A program made the translations under genes and the position numbers. Under the pieces are notes generated by a model. The model did no database searches. It saw only the letters and a list, made by a program, of their open reading frames with translations, and was not told where the DNA came from. Below, one piece after another: positions 25,065-37,699 of a stretch of DNA of 64,000 nucleotides. This DNA is from Kosakonia quasisacchari. Its GTDB lineage: Bacteria > Pseudomonadota > Gammaproteobacteria > Enterobacterales > Enterobacteriaceae. The DNA lies in NCBI RefSeq assembly GCF_004331415.1, contig NZ_SJOP01000002.1:186001-250000 (forward strand). Direction: 5' to 3'. How positions within the stretch are numbered: the stretch's first letter is position 1; each line of letters opens with the position of its first letter.

Positions 25065-26165
25065 ATGAAGCGTCTCATTTTTAGCGTGGTTCTCGTTATG
25101 CTCGTTGCTTCTGCCGCAAGTTTACCTTTTGTTCTGAATGCCGGATTTGGCCAACTTCCACAGGGCGAACAGCTTACTGAAGTCGAAAAATCACCGCATT
25201 ATCGTGACGGAAAGTTTCAAAACCAGTTGCCGACTCCGGGTTTCACCGGGAAGAAAAATATGCTGGCAGCATGGTGGGATTTTTTAGTCACTAAACGCGA
25301 GAACGCGCGCCCGCAGCAGCCATTGCCGACGGTGCACACCGATCTCGCCAGCCTGCCGCTTGAGCAGGATACGCTGGTGTGGATGGGGCACTCCTCCTGG
25401 TATTTGCAACTGGCGGGTAAGCGCATTCTGATCGACCCGATCCTGAGTAATTACGCAGCGCCGTTTTCATTCCTCAATAAAGCGTTTGCCGGAAACGATC
25501 TCTGGATGGCACAAAATATTCCGGAGATTGATCTGCTGATTATTTCGCACGATCACTACGACCACCTGGATTACGCCACCATCAAGGCGCTGATGCCGAA
25601 AATCAAAAAAGTGGTGACGCCGCTCGGTGTGGGCTCGCACCTGCGTTACTGGGGAATGAACTCGGCAATTATTCAGGAAGCTGACTGGCAGCAGAAAGTG
25701 GTGATCAGCGACGATTTGGCCGTGCACGTTTTACCCGCGCGCCATTTTTCCGGGCGTGGTCTGAAACGTAATCAAACGTTGTGGGCCAGCTTTATGTTCA
25801 CTACCGCTACGCAAAACGTTTATTACAGTGGCGATAGTGGTTACGGCCCTCATTTCAAAGCAATTGGCGAACAGTTTGGCGTGGTTGATCTGGCCATTAT
25901 GGAAAATGGCCAGTACGACGAAGACTGGAAGTACATTCATATGATGCCGGAAGAGACCGCGCTGGCAGCGCAGGAACTTAATGCTCGCGCGGTTCTGCCG
26001 GGCCATGCGGGGCGTTTTGTGTTGGCAAAACACACATGGGACGATCCGTACAAACGGCTGGCGGCAGCAAGCCGGGACAAAAGCTATCGCTTACTGACAC
26101 CGAGGCTGGGCGAACCGGTGCTTGCGGACAACAATGCGCAAGTTTTCCACGCCTGGTGGGAATAA
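25065..26165 (+). CDS. romA: RomA, metallo-beta-lactamase-fold protein
   Basis: A 366-residue MBL-fold hydrolase. After an N-terminal membrane anchor (LIFSVVLVMLVASAASLPFVL) come WMGHSSWYLQLAGKRILIDPI, the metal motif SHDHYDHLDY (HxHxDH), ARHFSGRG, YYSGDSGYG and LPGHAGRF. This is the UlaG/NAPE-PLD-like branch. RomA lies upstream of ramA in Klebsiella and Enterobacter; its substrate is unclear. I start at ATG 25065 with GTCAGGA upstream; TTG at 25050 is an alternative. Confidence 0.9.
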   Translation: MKRLIFSVVLVMLVASAASLPFVLNAGFGQLPQGEQLTEVEKSPHYRDGKFQNQLPTPGFTGKKNMLAAWWDFLVTKRENARPQQPLPTVHTDLASLPLEQDTLVWMGHSSWYLQLAGKRILIDPILSNYAAPFSFLNKAFAGNDLWMAQNIPEIDLLIISHDHYDHLDYATIKALMPKIKKVVTPLGVGSHLRYWGMNSAIIQEADWQQKVVISDDLAVHVLPARHFSGRGLKRNQTLWASFMFTTATQNVYYSGDSGYGPHFKAIGEQFGVVDLAIMENGQYDEDWKYIHMMPEETALAAQELNARAVLPGHAGRFVLAKHTWDDPYKRLAAASRDKSYRLLTPRLGEPVLADNNAQVFHAWWE

Positions 26166-26203
26166 ATCCGTTTATTAATCGAAGAGCAGAGGGGGAGCGC
26201 AGT

Positions 26204-26545
26204 ATGACTATTTCCGCTCAGGTTATCGACACCATCGTCGAGTGGATCGACGACAATCTTCATCAACCATTACGTATTGATGATATTGCAGCGCATGCGG
26301 GCTATTCCAAATGGCATCTGCAACGGCTTTTCTTGCAATATAAAGGGGAGAGTTTGGGGCGCTATATTCGCGAGCGCAAATTATCGCTCGCTGCGCGCGA
26401 TTTACGTAATACCGATCAGAGGGTTTACGATATCTGCCTGAAGTACGGTTTTGATTCGCAGCAGACGTTTACGCGCATCTTTACCCGCACCTTTAATCTG
26501 CCGCCGGGCGCGTACCGGCGGGAGAATCATCAGCATACCCATTGA
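26204..26545 (+). CDS. ramA: RamA, AraC-family global activator
   Basis: A 113-residue single-domain AraC/XylS activator with two HTH motifs: IDDIAAHAGYSKWHLQRLFLQYKG and VYDICLKYGFDSQQTFTRIFTRTF. It matches Klebsiella RamA in length and sequence (MTISAQVIDTIVEWIDDNL; NLPPGAYR). RamA binds marboxes and raises acrAB-tolC and lowers porin expression, giving multidrug tolerance when RamR is released. GGGGGAG precedes the ATG. A terminator follows directly. Confidence 0.95.
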   Translation: MTISAQVIDTIVEWIDDNLHQPLRIDDIAAHAGYSKWHLQRLFLQYKGESLGRYIRERKLSLAARDLRNTDQRVYDICLKYGFDSQQTFTRIFTRTFNLPPGAYRRENHQHTH

Positions 26546-26556
26546 TGGAAAACAGA

Positions 26557-26588
26557 TAAAAAATCGGCCTGTATTAGGCCGTTTTTTT
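26557..26588. terminator. Bidirectional terminator between ramA and yfeD
   Basis: CGGCCT/AGGCCG stem with a 5-base loop, an A run on the left and seven T on the right. It serves both convergent genes. Confidence 0.88.
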
Positions 26589-26976
26589 ATTCTGCCAGCG
26601 TTTTCTCGATGCCTAAACGGCTTAAAAGCCCGCTAATACCTTCGCGCGCCAGCAGTGTCGAAAGCTGCTTTTGTTCTTCTGCGGTCATGTTTTGCAGCAC
26701 TTTGATAATTTCATGCAGCGCGTTGTTTCCGCTGACGTAGACCGGCGCGGGTTCGGCAATCGAATAGGGAGAATTAGGGTGGCGCATAGAGGGCGTTTTC
26801 ATAATGAAACTGCGCACCTCTTTCGTGAGGTGAATCAGTCTGGCGCGACCGCCTTTAACACCGGGTAACGGTTCTGTTGACCAACCTTGCTGGCGGATCC
26901 AACGATTTACCGTCTGTCTGGCGACGCCGAGAAACTCCGCTAATTCTTCGGTGGTCATTTTGTTAGGTAATTTCAT
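26587..26976 (-). CDS. yfeD: YfeD, small HTH-domain protein
   Basis: A 129-residue protein related to E. coli YfeD. The N-terminal MerR/excisionase-like winged helix reads MTTEELAEFLGVARQTVNRWIRQQGW, followed by PGVKGGRARLIHL; the C-terminal half is helical (MTAEEQKQLSTLLAREGISGLLSRLGI). A similar C-terminus and HTH occur in the adjacent yfeC product, so the two are ancient duplicates. I use the second of two adjacent ATGs (26976), matching E. coli. It is presumably a DNA-binding protein; targets unknown. Confidence 0.88.
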   Translation of the reverse strand: MKLPNKMTTEELAEFLGVARQTVNRWIRQQGWSTEPLPGVKGGRARLIHLTKEVRSFIMKTPSMRHPNSPYSIAEPAPVYVSGNNALHEIIKVLQNMTAEEQKQLSTLLAREGISGLLSRLGIEKTLAE

Positions 26977-26980
26977 CATA

Positions 26981-27340
26981 TTATTTTTGATCGCGGAGCC
27001 CCAGACGTTGTAACAAGCCGGAAATGCCGTCGCGTAATAAAAGTGAAGAGAGTTGTTTTTGTTCCGCGTCGGTCATCTCTTTTGCCAGCCGCATTAATAA
27101 CGCCTCGAGTGAGGTATCACCTGCGGTAAGAGTGGCTTTGGGTTGGTCTTCAGTGCGCTGTGCGCTGCGAATAAACGCGCGGACTTGTTCATTTATATGG
27201 ACCAGACGGGCTTTACCTCCTTGTACGCCGGGTTTTGGTGAAGTCACCCAGCCTTCTTTGCGCACCCATTTATTGATGGTTTGTCGGCTGTATCCTGTAA
27301 GGCTGGCCAACTCTTCTGGCGTCATTCGTTCCTTGAGCAT
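26981..27340 (-). CDS. yfeC: YfeC, small HTH-domain protein
   Basis: A 119-residue paralogue of YfeD with the HTH MTPEELASLTGYSRQTINKWVRKEGWVTSPKPGVQGGKARLVHI and tail EMTDAEQKQLSSLLLRDGISGLLQRLGLRDQK. By recall it matches E. coli YfeC closely. It is four bases from yfeD, so both are in one transcript. E. coli YfeC is reported to influence extracellular DNA; that link is from memory and not visible here. Confidence 0.88.
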   Translation of the reverse strand: MLKERMTPEELASLTGYSRQTINKWVRKEGWVTSPKPGVQGGKARLVHINEQVRAFIRSAQRTEDQPKATLTAGDTSLEALLMRLAKEMTDAEQKQLSSLLLRDGISGLLQRLGLRDQK

Positions 27341-27560
27341 GTAATTTCCCGAATTGTTGTAAGGGTAATTAATGGCTTATGTTATAGCACCATTTTACGG
27401 GAAAATGTGACATGTTTAACTACTGGCTGCGAGGGCGTTCGCAATGTCTTTCATTTGCATGCTTTTTCAGCGATTGAATAATGCGGCGCGATTTTGCCGT
27501 TGACACCTGGCAAGGGAATTCATATTATGCCGCCCGTCAACACGACACGCTTTACGCGAT

Positions 27561-27636
<76 letters not shown>

Positions 27637-27677
27637 AATTCCGCACCCAACGGAATTGGCGCATAAAAGCATATTGT

Positions 27678-27753
<76 letters not shown>

Positions 27754-27762
27754 AAATTCAAA

Positions 27763-27789
27763 CCCTCGCGTTTACGCGGGGGTTTTTGT
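27763..27789 (+). terminator. Terminator after the tRNA-Ala pair
   Basis: A CCCTCGCG/CGCGGGGG-type stem with a short TTTA loop is followed by five T, about ten bases after the second tRNA. Confidence 0.8.
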
Positions 27790-27963
27790 TTTTATCTTCC
27801 TCTTTTACCAAATTCTTTCTGCTATACCTAAATAAGCATATGTCCGGTAAGGCGGCAGTAATGCGCGTTATTCGAGCCTCTGATAGCTTGATTCGTACTA
27901 TGAATGAATCTATCATCTCGGCGACTCATTTTTTGACCAGTTGGGAGCATTTAATTAACGCTG

Positions 27964-30159
27964 ATGAAATACAGTAAATACAGTGCGGTAAGAAAATTCT
28001 TCCTCGCGTTAATTTTATGCCTGGTGGCTATTCCGGTTTCACGCTTTATTTCCCCACGCACTCTTGTTGATGCCAGTGAGGTTTATCTTGCCTGGTTACC
28101 GTTGAGTGTAGCGCTGGCAATAATTTTTTTATTCGGACGACACGGAATACTGCCTGTTATTATTGGTTTTGCTCTGGTAAATGAGGCTTTTTTTCATTTA
28201 TCTTCTGCCGAGGCAGCAGTGCTTTTGTTTTGTCAGTTGTTTTTTGTGTTTCTGTTCTGCGGTGTGGTTCGCTGGCAACTGGGCTCCCGCTGGCGGTATA
28301 GCCTGACAAACAGAGCTAAAGACATGGGCACTCGTATCCTGTGGTTAGGTGTTATTGCCCCCATAGGTATAAAAATTTCGATGTATACTGCTGGCGTTTG
28401 GTTTAATTATCCGTTTAGTTTGTCTAATTATTTTGGCCCTGCATCAGTTATTTATTCTATCATCGATATTCAAAGCTTGATTTGCTCTGCGATTATTTTT
28501 ACCACGTGTGCCTATTACTTTTTACGGATGATCCTCAATCCACGATTTGCCCGTGCATTATGGTTAAGAAGCATTGAACCGTGTTTTTCAAAAAAGAATC
28601 GTGTATTTATATTAGGTTGGATTTTTTCGCTGGTCGTTATTGTTACTATTTTGTGTATTCCATATAAAAATGATTATATTGCTGGCTATTTAGTGCCTAT
28701 TGTTTTTATTCTTTTCACCTTTGGCATCAGCAAGTTAAGTTCAACGTTGTTGTTATTAAGCTGGGATATTGCGGCGTTTATGCTACTGGCATACAACGAT
28801 AATTTCCTGCATGGTGTGCGTTCCGATTATTCACTGGCATTTGTCATGTCCGTTTTTATCAGCTTTACCATCTGCATGCTTTATATGATGCGCGTTTTTA
28901 ACCGTAGCGAGTGGTTGAAAGCGCGCTGGGAGGTGCAGGCGATGAGCGATCCATTAACGGGCCTGCCCAACCTGCGTGCGCTGGAACAGCAGATGGAGCA
29001 GCAGCCTAATGGCATCGTGTGCTGTCTGCATATGAAAAACCTGGAATTTCTCAGCCGCCATTTTGGCATGATGATGCGTGTACATGTCAAACGCAGCGTG
29101 ACGCGTGAGCTTCAGCCCTTACTACTGGAGGGAGAACGCTTTTTCCAGCTTCCCGGTAGTGAGCTTTTATTGTTACTCGATGGGCCAGAAATCCTGGCGC
29201 GTTTACATCATATGCTGGATTACCTGAACAGCCGCCGCATTTGCTGGAACAATGCTGCTCTGGATATTGAGTTTGGTGCTTCCTGGGGTGAGTTGCAGGG
29301 CTCGGGTGAAGAACTGCACCAGACGTTGGGCCAGTTAAGCTGGCTTTCAGAGCAGGCAAGTGCGGAGCACCAGGTACTGGCGCTGACAAACAGCCTGCAA
29401 GTGGTTACCGATCAGACCACGGAGCGCGTGTTACAGCTGAACAAGGTGAAACGTGCGCTCAATGAAAATGGCATTGTCCTCTATGGACAGCCGATTGTGA
29501 ATGCCGAGGGGCGCGGTTACCAGGAAGTCCTCTCACGGCTGGTGGTTGATGGAGAATTTATTACGCCAGATCTTTTTATTCCCGTTATTGCCCAGTTCAA
29601 TCTTGGCGCACGGTTTGACATGCAGGTTATAGAGTGCCTGCTTCAGTGGATGCAGGCGCACCCGCAGCCTGGCGATTCGGCGCGTTTTTCGGTGAATTTA
29701 ATGCCACTCACCCTGATGCAAAAAGAGTTTGCCTCGCAGTTTCTGGCACTTTTTGCACGCTATGCGGTATTGCCGCAGCAGGTGATCATCGAGATAACGG
29801 AAGAGCAGGCTTTCTCCAATTCGGAAATCAGTATTCATAATATTAAGCAGTTGCGAAAGGCGGGCTTCAAAATCGCGATTGATGATTTTGGTACTGGCTA
29901 TGCCAACTTTGAACGTTTGAAAGGGCTCCAGGCGGATATCATCAAAATCGACGGCTGTTTTGTCCGGGATATTTTGCAGGACAAGCAGGACGCGATGATC
30001 GTCAAAGCGATATGCGAACTGGCGAAGGCCAAATCGCTGACTGTTGTTGCGGAGTATGTGGAGAATGAAGCGCAGCGCGAATTGTTGCTGAATGCTGGCG
30101 TCGATTACTTGCAGGGGTATTTGCTGGGTAAACCGCAGCCGCTGGCAAAAGCCGAATAA
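27964..30159 (+). CDS. pdeA: Cyclic di-GMP phosphodiesterase PdeA (YfeA)
   Basis: A 731-residue membrane protein. The N-terminal ~310 residues are a multi-helix (MASE1-like) sensor. A degenerate GGDEF domain follows (SDPLTGLPNLRALE, but no GGDEF signature). Then comes an EAL domain beginning VLYGQPIVN. The signature reads EVL instead of EAL (E521), as I recall for E. coli PdeA. The catalytic loop elements EITEEQAF, IDDFGTGYA (from residue 639) and KIDGCFVRDI are intact, so it should hydrolyse c-di-GMP. The start codon has a weak ribosome site. Position beside alaWX and nupC matches E. coli. Confidence 0.92.
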   Translation: MKYSKYSAVRKFFLALILCLVAIPVSRFISPRTLVDASEVYLAWLPLSVALAIIFLFGRHGILPVIIGFALVNEAFFHLSSAEAAVLLFCQLFFVFLFCGVVRWQLGSRWRYSLTNRAKDMGTRILWLGVIAPIGIKISMYTAGVWFNYPFSLSNYFGPASVIYSIIDIQSLICSAIIFTTCAYYFLRMILNPRFARALWLRSIEPCFSKKNRVFILGWIFSLVVIVTILCIPYKNDYIAGYLVPIVFILFTFGISKLSSTLLLLSWDIAAFMLLAYNDNFLHGVRSDYSLAFVMSVFISFTICMLYMMRVFNRSEWLKARWEVQAMSDPLTGLPNLRALEQQMEQQPNGIVCCLHMKNLEFLSRHFGMMMRVHVKRSVTRELQPLLLEGERFFQLPGSELLLLLDGPEILARLHHMLDYLNSRRICWNNAALDIEFGASWGELQGSGEELHQTLGQLSWLSEQASAEHQVLALTNSLQVVTDQTTERVLQLNKVKRALNENGIVLYGQPIVNAEGRGYQEVLSRLVVDGEFITPDLFIPVIAQFNLGARFDMQVIECLLQWMQAHPQPGDSARFSVNLMPLTLMQKEFASQFLALFARYAVLPQQVIIEITEEQAFSNSEISIHNIKQLRKAGFKIAIDDFGTGYANFERLKGLQADIIKIDGCFVRDILQDKQDAMIVKAICELAKAKSLTVVAEYVENEAQRELLLNAGVDYLQGYLLGKPQPLAKAE

Positions 30160-30185
30160 AAAACCGGGGAAATCCCCGGTTTTTT
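30160..30185. terminator. Bidirectional terminator between pdeA and nupC
   Basis: ACCGGGGA/TCCCCGGT stem with an AA loop, flanked by A and T runs. Confidence 0.9.
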
Positions 30186-30197
30186 AGCCTATGACAA

Positions 30198-31385
30198 TCA
30201 GATAACCAGCGCAGCGATAGCCGCAGACAGCACGCTCACCAGCGTGGAGCCATACACCAGTTTCAGACCGAAACGGGAAACCACGTTACCTTGTTCTTCA
30301 TTCAGGCCTTTGATTGCACCAGCGATAATGCCGATAGACGAGAAGTTCGCGAAGGACACGAGGAACACGGACAGGATGCCTTCTGAACGCGGAGAGAGGT
30401 TCGCCGCGATTTTCTGCAGATCCATCATCGCCACAAATTCGTTAGAAACCAGTTTGGTCGCCATGATACTGGCAACCTGCAGCGCTTCGTGAGCCGGCAC
30501 GCCCAGCACCCAGGCAATCGGGTAGAAAATATAGCCCAGAATCCCCTGGAAGGAGATACCCAGCACGGCGGCAAACAGCGCGTTCAGGCCGGAAATCAGA
30601 GCAATAAAACCAATCAGCATTGCCGCAACGATAATGGCAACTTTGAAGCCCGCCAGAATGTATTCACCCAGCATTTCGAAGAAGCTCTGGCCTTCGTGCA
30701 GCTTCGCCATTTGCAGGTTTTCTTCGCTCTCATCCACGCGGTACGGGTTGAGAATCGACAGCACAATAAAGGTACTGAACATGTTCAGCACCAGTGCCGC
30801 AACAACATATTTCGGCTGGAGCATGGTCATGTACGCGCCGACGATGGACATCGAAACAGTCGACATTGCTGTCGCTGCCATGGTGTACATACGGTTGCGG
30901 GACATTTTGCCGAGGATGTCTTTATAGGCGATGAAGTTTTCAGATTGCCCCAGAATCAGGGAACTGACGGCGTTAAACGACTCCAGTTTGCCCATGCCAT
31001 TCACTTTGGACAGCACCGTACCGATGGCGCGGATAATGATCGGCAGCACACGAATGTGTTGCAGAATACCAATCAGAGCGGAAATAAAGACAATCGGGCA
31101 CAGCACTTTCAGGAAGAAGAACGCCAGACCTTCATCATTCATTTTACCGAAGACGAAGTTGGTACCTTCGTTGGCGAAACCGAGCAGCTTTTCGAACATC
31201 TCTGAGAAGCCTTTAACGAAGCCGAGGCCGACATCAGAGTTCAGGAAGAACCAAGCCAGTAAAACTTCAATCACCAGCAGTTGAATAACAAAACGAATGC
31301 GGATCTTCTTGCGATCGCTGCTTACGAGCAGGGCAAGCAGCGCCACAACAGCAAGCGCCAGGACAAAGTGCAAAACGCGGGACAT
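30198..31385 (-). CDS. nupC: NupC, concentrative nucleoside transporter
   Basis: A 395-residue CNT-family proton/nucleoside symporter of the inner membrane, taking up pyrimidine nucleosides and adenosine. It is near-identical by recall to E. coli NupC ([62 protein letters not shown]). I start at ATG 31385 after GGAGC. The product is five residues shorter than E. coli NupC because a short loop before ISFQGILGY is missing. A CRP-type site lies upstream. Confidence 0.94.
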   Translation of the reverse strand: MSRVLHFVLALAVVALLALLVSSDRKKIRIRFVIQLLVIEVLLAWFFLNSDVGLGFVKGFSEMFEKLLGFANEGTNFVFGKMNDEGLAFFFLKVLCPIVFISALIGILQHIRVLPIIIRAIGTVLSKVNGMGKLESFNAVSSLILGQSENFIAYKDILGKMSRNRMYTMAATAMSTVSMSIVGAYMTMLQPKYVVAALVLNMFSTFIVLSILNPYRVDESEENLQMAKLHEGQSFFEMLGEYILAGFKVAIIVAAMLIGFIALISGLNALFAAVLGISFQGILGYIFYPIAWVLGVPAHEALQVASIMATKLVSNEFVAMMDLQKIAANLSPRSEGILSVFLVSFANFSSIGIIAGAIKGLNEEQGNVVSRFGLKLVYGSTLVSVLSAAIAALVI

Positions 31386-31480
31386 ATTTGCTCCAAATAT
31401 GAGACGGGTAGGAATTTCGTGCACATTCTATGTAACAAGACAAAAGAAAACGAGATCAAACACACACTATATTAATGACC

Positions 31481-31496
31481 TGTGACCAGACTCAAA
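31481..31496. promoter_or_regulatory. CRP-type site upstream of nupC
   Basis: TGTGACCAGACTCAAA matches TGTGA-N6-TCACA at 9 of 10 arm positions, 96 bases upstream of the nupC start. nupC is CRP/CytR-controlled in E. coli. Confidence 0.6.
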
Positions 31497-31677
31497 ATTA
31501 GTGATCCAACATACATTTCTGTTATGTTAAGTAAAAGCGTGAAAAGTTGCGTCATGCTGCTAGACTCTTAACATAACGCGGCGGCAAAAGCTGTTGTCGC
31601 CGTCACCATCCTTGACATCCGACCCTTCTATCGTTTCTGGCTATCAGAGAAATCAGGTTAATCCATTTTAATGATCT

Positions 31678-31692
31678 TGATAATCATTCTCA
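31678..31692. promoter_or_regulatory. Fur box upstream of mntH
   Basis: TGATAATCATTCTCA matches the 7-1-7 Fur motif TGATAAT-N-ATTATCA at 13 of 14 positions. E. coli mntH is repressed by Fur with iron. Confidence 0.85.
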
Positions 31693-31705
31693 TTTTGGTA
31701 GCATG

Positions 31706-31727
31706 AAACATAGCAAAGGCTATATCT
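31706..31727. promoter_or_regulatory. MntR box upstream of mntH
   Basis: AACATAGCAAAGGCTATATC (from 31707) is nearly the MntR palindrome AACATAGCAAAGGCTATGTT known upstream of E. coli mntH. It lies just before the start codon. Confidence 0.9.
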
Positions 31728-31738
31728 AGGGGCAATAA

Positions 31739-32977
31739 ATGAACAGTAGTCGCGTTGAGAATAGTAATGGGCGTGCAGCGCGCAAGCTACGGTTTGCCTT
31801 AATGGGACCGGCGTTTATTGCTGCTATTGGTTATATCGACCCGGGCAACTTCGCCACCAATATTCAGGCGGGTGCCAGTTTTGGCTATCAACTGCTGTGG
31901 GTGGTGGTCTGGGCCAATATCATGGCGATGTTGATCCAACTGCTTTCTGCCAAACTGGGGATTGCCACCGGGAAGAACCTCGCAGAGCAGATCCGCGATC
32001 ACTATCCGCGCCCGCTCGTGTGGTTCTACTGGGTACAGGCGGAAATCATCGCCATGGCAACCGATCTGGCCGAATTTATCGGTGCCGCCATCGGATTTAA
32101 GCTCATCCTCGGCGTTTCGTTACTGCAAGGTGCGGTGCTCACTGGCGTGGCGACGTTCTTGATTTTGATGTTACAACGGCGGGGGCAAAAACCGCTGGAG
32201 AAGGTAATAGGTGGCTTGCTGCTGTTTGTCGCGGCTGCTTATATTGTTGAGCTGGTTTTTTCTCAGCCGAAACTGGCTCAGCTGGCCGAAGGTATTGTGA
32301 TCCCGAGTTTGCCGAGTAGCGAAGCGGTGTTTCTCGCGGCTGGCGTACTGGGCGCAACCATTATGCCGCACGTCATTTATCTGCACTCGTCTCTGACACA
32401 GCATCTGCATCAGGGCACGCAGCGCGAGCGTTACTCCGCTACAAAATGGGATGTCGGTATTGCAATGACTATCGCTGGGTTTGTGAACCTGGCGATGATG
32501 GCGACAGCGGCAGCGGCGTTCCATTTTAACGGTCATACCGGTGTTGCCGATCTCGACCAGGCGTACCTGACGCTGGAGCCGTTATTAAGCCATGCGGCAG
32601 CGACCATCTTTGGTCTTAGCCTGGTGGCGGCGGGGCTTTCTTCAACGGTCGTGGGGACGCTGGCCGGACAGGTGGTGATGCAGGGATTTGTGCGTTTTCA
32701 TATTCCCCTGTGGGTGCGGCGTACCATCACCATGATGCCGTCGTTTATTGTTATCTGGCTGGGGCTGGATCCGACAAAGATCCTGGTAATGAGCCAGGTA
32801 CTGCTCAGTTTCGGTATCGCGCTGGCGCTGGTGCCGCTGCTGATATTCACCAGCAACCGCAAATTAATGGGCGAGTTAGTTAACACAACATTAATTAAAC
32901 GGGTCGGCTGGGTGATTGTGGTGCTGGTGGTCAGTTTAAATGGCTGGTTGTTAATCGGCAGTGCGGTGGGTCTGTAA
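31739..32977 (+). CDS. mntH: MntH, manganese transporter (NRAMP)
   Basis: A 412-residue proton-coupled Mn2+/Fe2+ importer of the inner membrane, the same length as E. coli MntH. The metal-binding motif DPGN in helix 1 ([11 protein letters not shown]) and MPH in helix 6 ([13 protein letters not shown]) are both present. Eleven hydrophobic segments are visible. Transcription should be repressed by MntR with manganese and by Fur with iron through the upstream boxes. It is divergent from nupC as in E. coli. Confidence 0.96.
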   Translation: MNSSRVENSNGRAARKLRFALMGPAFIAAIGYIDPGNFATNIQAGASFGYQLLWVVVWANIMAMLIQLLSAKLGIATGKNLAEQIRDHYPRPLVWFYWVQAEIIAMATDLAEFIGAAIGFKLILGVSLLQGAVLTGVATFLILMLQRRGQKPLEKVIGGLLLFVAAAYIVELVFSQPKLAQLAEGIVIPSLPSSEAVFLAAGVLGATIMPHVIYLHSSLTQHLHQGTQRERYSATKWDVGIAMTIAGFVNLAMMATAAAAFHFNGHTGVADLDQAYLTLEPLLSHAAATIFGLSLVAAGLSSTVVGTLAGQVVMQGFVRFHIPLWVRRTITMMPSFIVIWLGLDPTKILVMSQVLLSFGIALALVPLLIFTSNRKLMGELVNTTLIKRVGWVIVVLVVSLNGWLLIGSAVGL

Positions 32978-32987
32978 ATAGCATAAG

Positions 32988-33013
32988 AAAAAGGAGCGCT
33001 TGCGCTCCTTTTT
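32988..33013. terminator. Bidirectional terminator between mntH and ypeC
   Basis: AAAAAGGAGCGC/GCGCTCCTTTTT stem with a two-base loop between convergent genes. Confidence 0.9.
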
Positions 33014-33017
33014 GGAT

Positions 33018-33332
33018 TTAGTGGTGGTGTCCACGGCCACGATGATCGTCGCGGTCGCGCCAGCCTTCACGGTAGCCGCGCTCATACGCGTCGTGTTTGT
33101 CCCAGCCGCGATGCCAGCCGCGGTCATGTCTGTACCAACGATTGCCGCGCCACTCATAGTTGCGGCCCCAGTAGTCACGGTCGCGCCAGCGGCCACCGTC
33201 CCAGTAGTTACCGTAATTATCGCGATCGCCAATTTGTAATTTCACAGATGGCAACAGGGTGATTTCGCCAGCATTTGCGACCAGCGGCGCAGAAGCCATT
33301 AACACAGCTGCCAGAATCAGTGACCTGAACAT
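33018..33332 (-). CDS. ypeC: YpeC, secreted DUF2502 protein
   Basis: A 104-residue exported protein. A cleavable signal peptide ([17 protein letters not shown]) precedes a conserved segment [25 protein letters not shown]. The rest is very rich in W, R, H, Y and D and ends in HHH. By recall it matches E. coli YpeC in sequence and place. The periplasmic role is unknown. Start ATG 33332 has AAGGAG; the frame upstream is not conserved. Confidence 0.92.
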   Translation of the reverse strand: MFRSLILAAVLMASAPLVANAGEITLLPSVKLQIGDRDNYGNYWDGGRWRDRDYWGRNYEWRGNRWYRHDRGWHRGWDKHDAYERGYREGWRDRDDHRGRGHHH

Positions 33333-33455
33333 ACTCTTCTCCTTCACGATCGGGCCGAAACGGCCTGTTACAACAATATTACGGGGCGGCCAAACCCCGT
33401 ATTATTGGCGGAACTCCTAAATCATGAATGGCAGCATTTTTTGCTAAATTTGCTG

Positions 33456-36285
<2,830 letters not shown>

Positions 36286-37521
36286 TTACTTACTGCGCCG
36301 GGGGACAATCATCATTGGTTTTCCGGCCAGCACTAACCAGGCGGGCAGGATCACGATACACAGCAGCGGCAACAAGGTGGTGTCCGGTACGACGACAGCC
36401 GCCAGAAACAGGCTCAGCCAGCCGTCGCGCGTCACCACCAGCACCAATCCTAATACCGCGCAAGATACGGTGACCGCAGCCGGAACGGCATCGACATGTT
36501 CATGCAACATTAAACCTAATGCCACGCCGACAAATACCGCCGGAAATATACGCCCACCGCGAAAACCGCAGGCGGCGGCAATCACTAGCGCGGCGAGCTT
36601 CACCAGGGCAAACAGCAGATAATCGGTAACGGTATAGGTATGTGCGAATGCCAGCTGCTGCATCTCATCCAGCCCCTTAAATAAGGTAACGTGGCCGCCA
36701 ATCATGCCCAGAATCCCCAGCAGAAAGCCGCCAATACCCAACGCCAGCACCGGGTTGTTCAGGCGTTGCATTAGTTGATGCAGACGCGGTAAACACCAAA
36801 CCGCCACCATTCCGAGCGCAATGGCGAACAGCGTCACGACTGCGCCGCTAAAAATATCAACGATGTGCATCTGCGGATAATGGGGAATGGGCAGTGCGAA
36901 ATGCGGTTGCAAAAAGAGGCTGGTAGTTAGTGCGCCTGACGCAGCAGCCATCAACGGCGCGAACAGGCGATCCCACAGGGGTACATCTTCGCTGGCTTTC
37001 AGGGTTTGCGAGAAGATAAGCGCCGCCGCTACAGGTGTGCCAAACAGCGCACCGAGTGTGCCGGCGGAGGCAAGAATTGTCCAGTCCAGCGGTGCAACAC
37101 GCGGGAAAATGCGCGCGCCAAGTGCGACGGCAAGGGCGATATTCAGCACCATCACCGGTTGCTCCGGGCCAAGACTTACGCCGCCCGCCAGACCGAGGAT
37201 CATCGCCAGCGTCAGCCCCGGTAGCGCGTTGACAGCAACCGGCGAGCCAATCAGCGGCACCGTCGCCGGATCCGGCCCACCGTGACCGGCACTAAAACGG
37301 ATAACCAAACCAACAGCAATGCCAGTGAGTGTCAGAACGACCAGTATCCACCAGGGGGAATCAGGCGAGATACCGAGCTGCCACGGTACACCGCTCCACA
37401 ACACCGTTTGCAGCAGGGCGGCGATTTTCATTACCAGCGCTAAGATCAGACTCGACGCAACACCGATAATGAGCGCAGGCAGCGACAGTAAGAGCAGTGT
37501 TCTCGCACGCGGATGGAGCAT
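36286..37521 (-). CDS. yfeO: YfeO, ClC-family ion channel/transporter
   Basis: A 411-residue integral membrane protein of the ClC chloride channel family, matching E. coli YfeO in place (between glk and ypeC). Family landmarks are a [10 protein letters not shown] filter-like loop near residue 113, [17 protein letters not shown] and [16 protein letters not shown]. It is shorter than ClcA and lacks its gating-glutamate context GREGP, so its transport mode is uncertain. It abuts ipdC with no gap at the 3' ends. Confidence 0.87.
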   Translation of the reverse strand: MLHPRARTLLLLSLPALIIGVASSLILALVMKIAALLQTVLWSGVPWQLGISPDSPWWILVVLTLTGIAVGLVIRFSAGHGGPDPATVPLIGSPVAVNALPGLTLAMILGLAGGVSLGPEQPVMVLNIALAVALGARIFPRVAPLDWTILASAGTLGALFGTPVAAALIFSQTLKASEDVPLWDRLFAPLMAAASGALTTSLFLQPHFALPIPHYPQMHIVDIFSGAVVTLFAIALGMVAVWCLPRLHQLMQRLNNPVLALGIGGFLLGILGMIGGHVTLFKGLDEMQQLAFAHTYTVTDYLLFALVKLAALVIAAACGFRGGRIFPAVFVGVALGLMLHEHVDAVPAAVTVSCAVLGLVLVVTRDGWLSLFLAAVVVPDTTLLPLLCIVILPAWLVLAGKPMMIVPRRSK

Positions 37522-37699
37522 CTTTTTATCCTTGTAACGAAGCCCGGTAACTCAGGATGCAACCGAGCTGAAACCTTTAAGTAATCTGTGACGAAGATCG
37601 ATAATCCTGGGGCACTCATGATATGGTCATTGTTGTTACAGCGCCTTGAATTTACAGTGTGCCAAAGATTTATTCTGACTTTAGCGGAGCCGTAAAAGA

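Noticed and set aside
32951-33239. Threonine- and valine/alanine-rich frames opposite or beside ypeC
   Set aside because: They are other-frame readings of the repetitive codons of ypeC and its flank.
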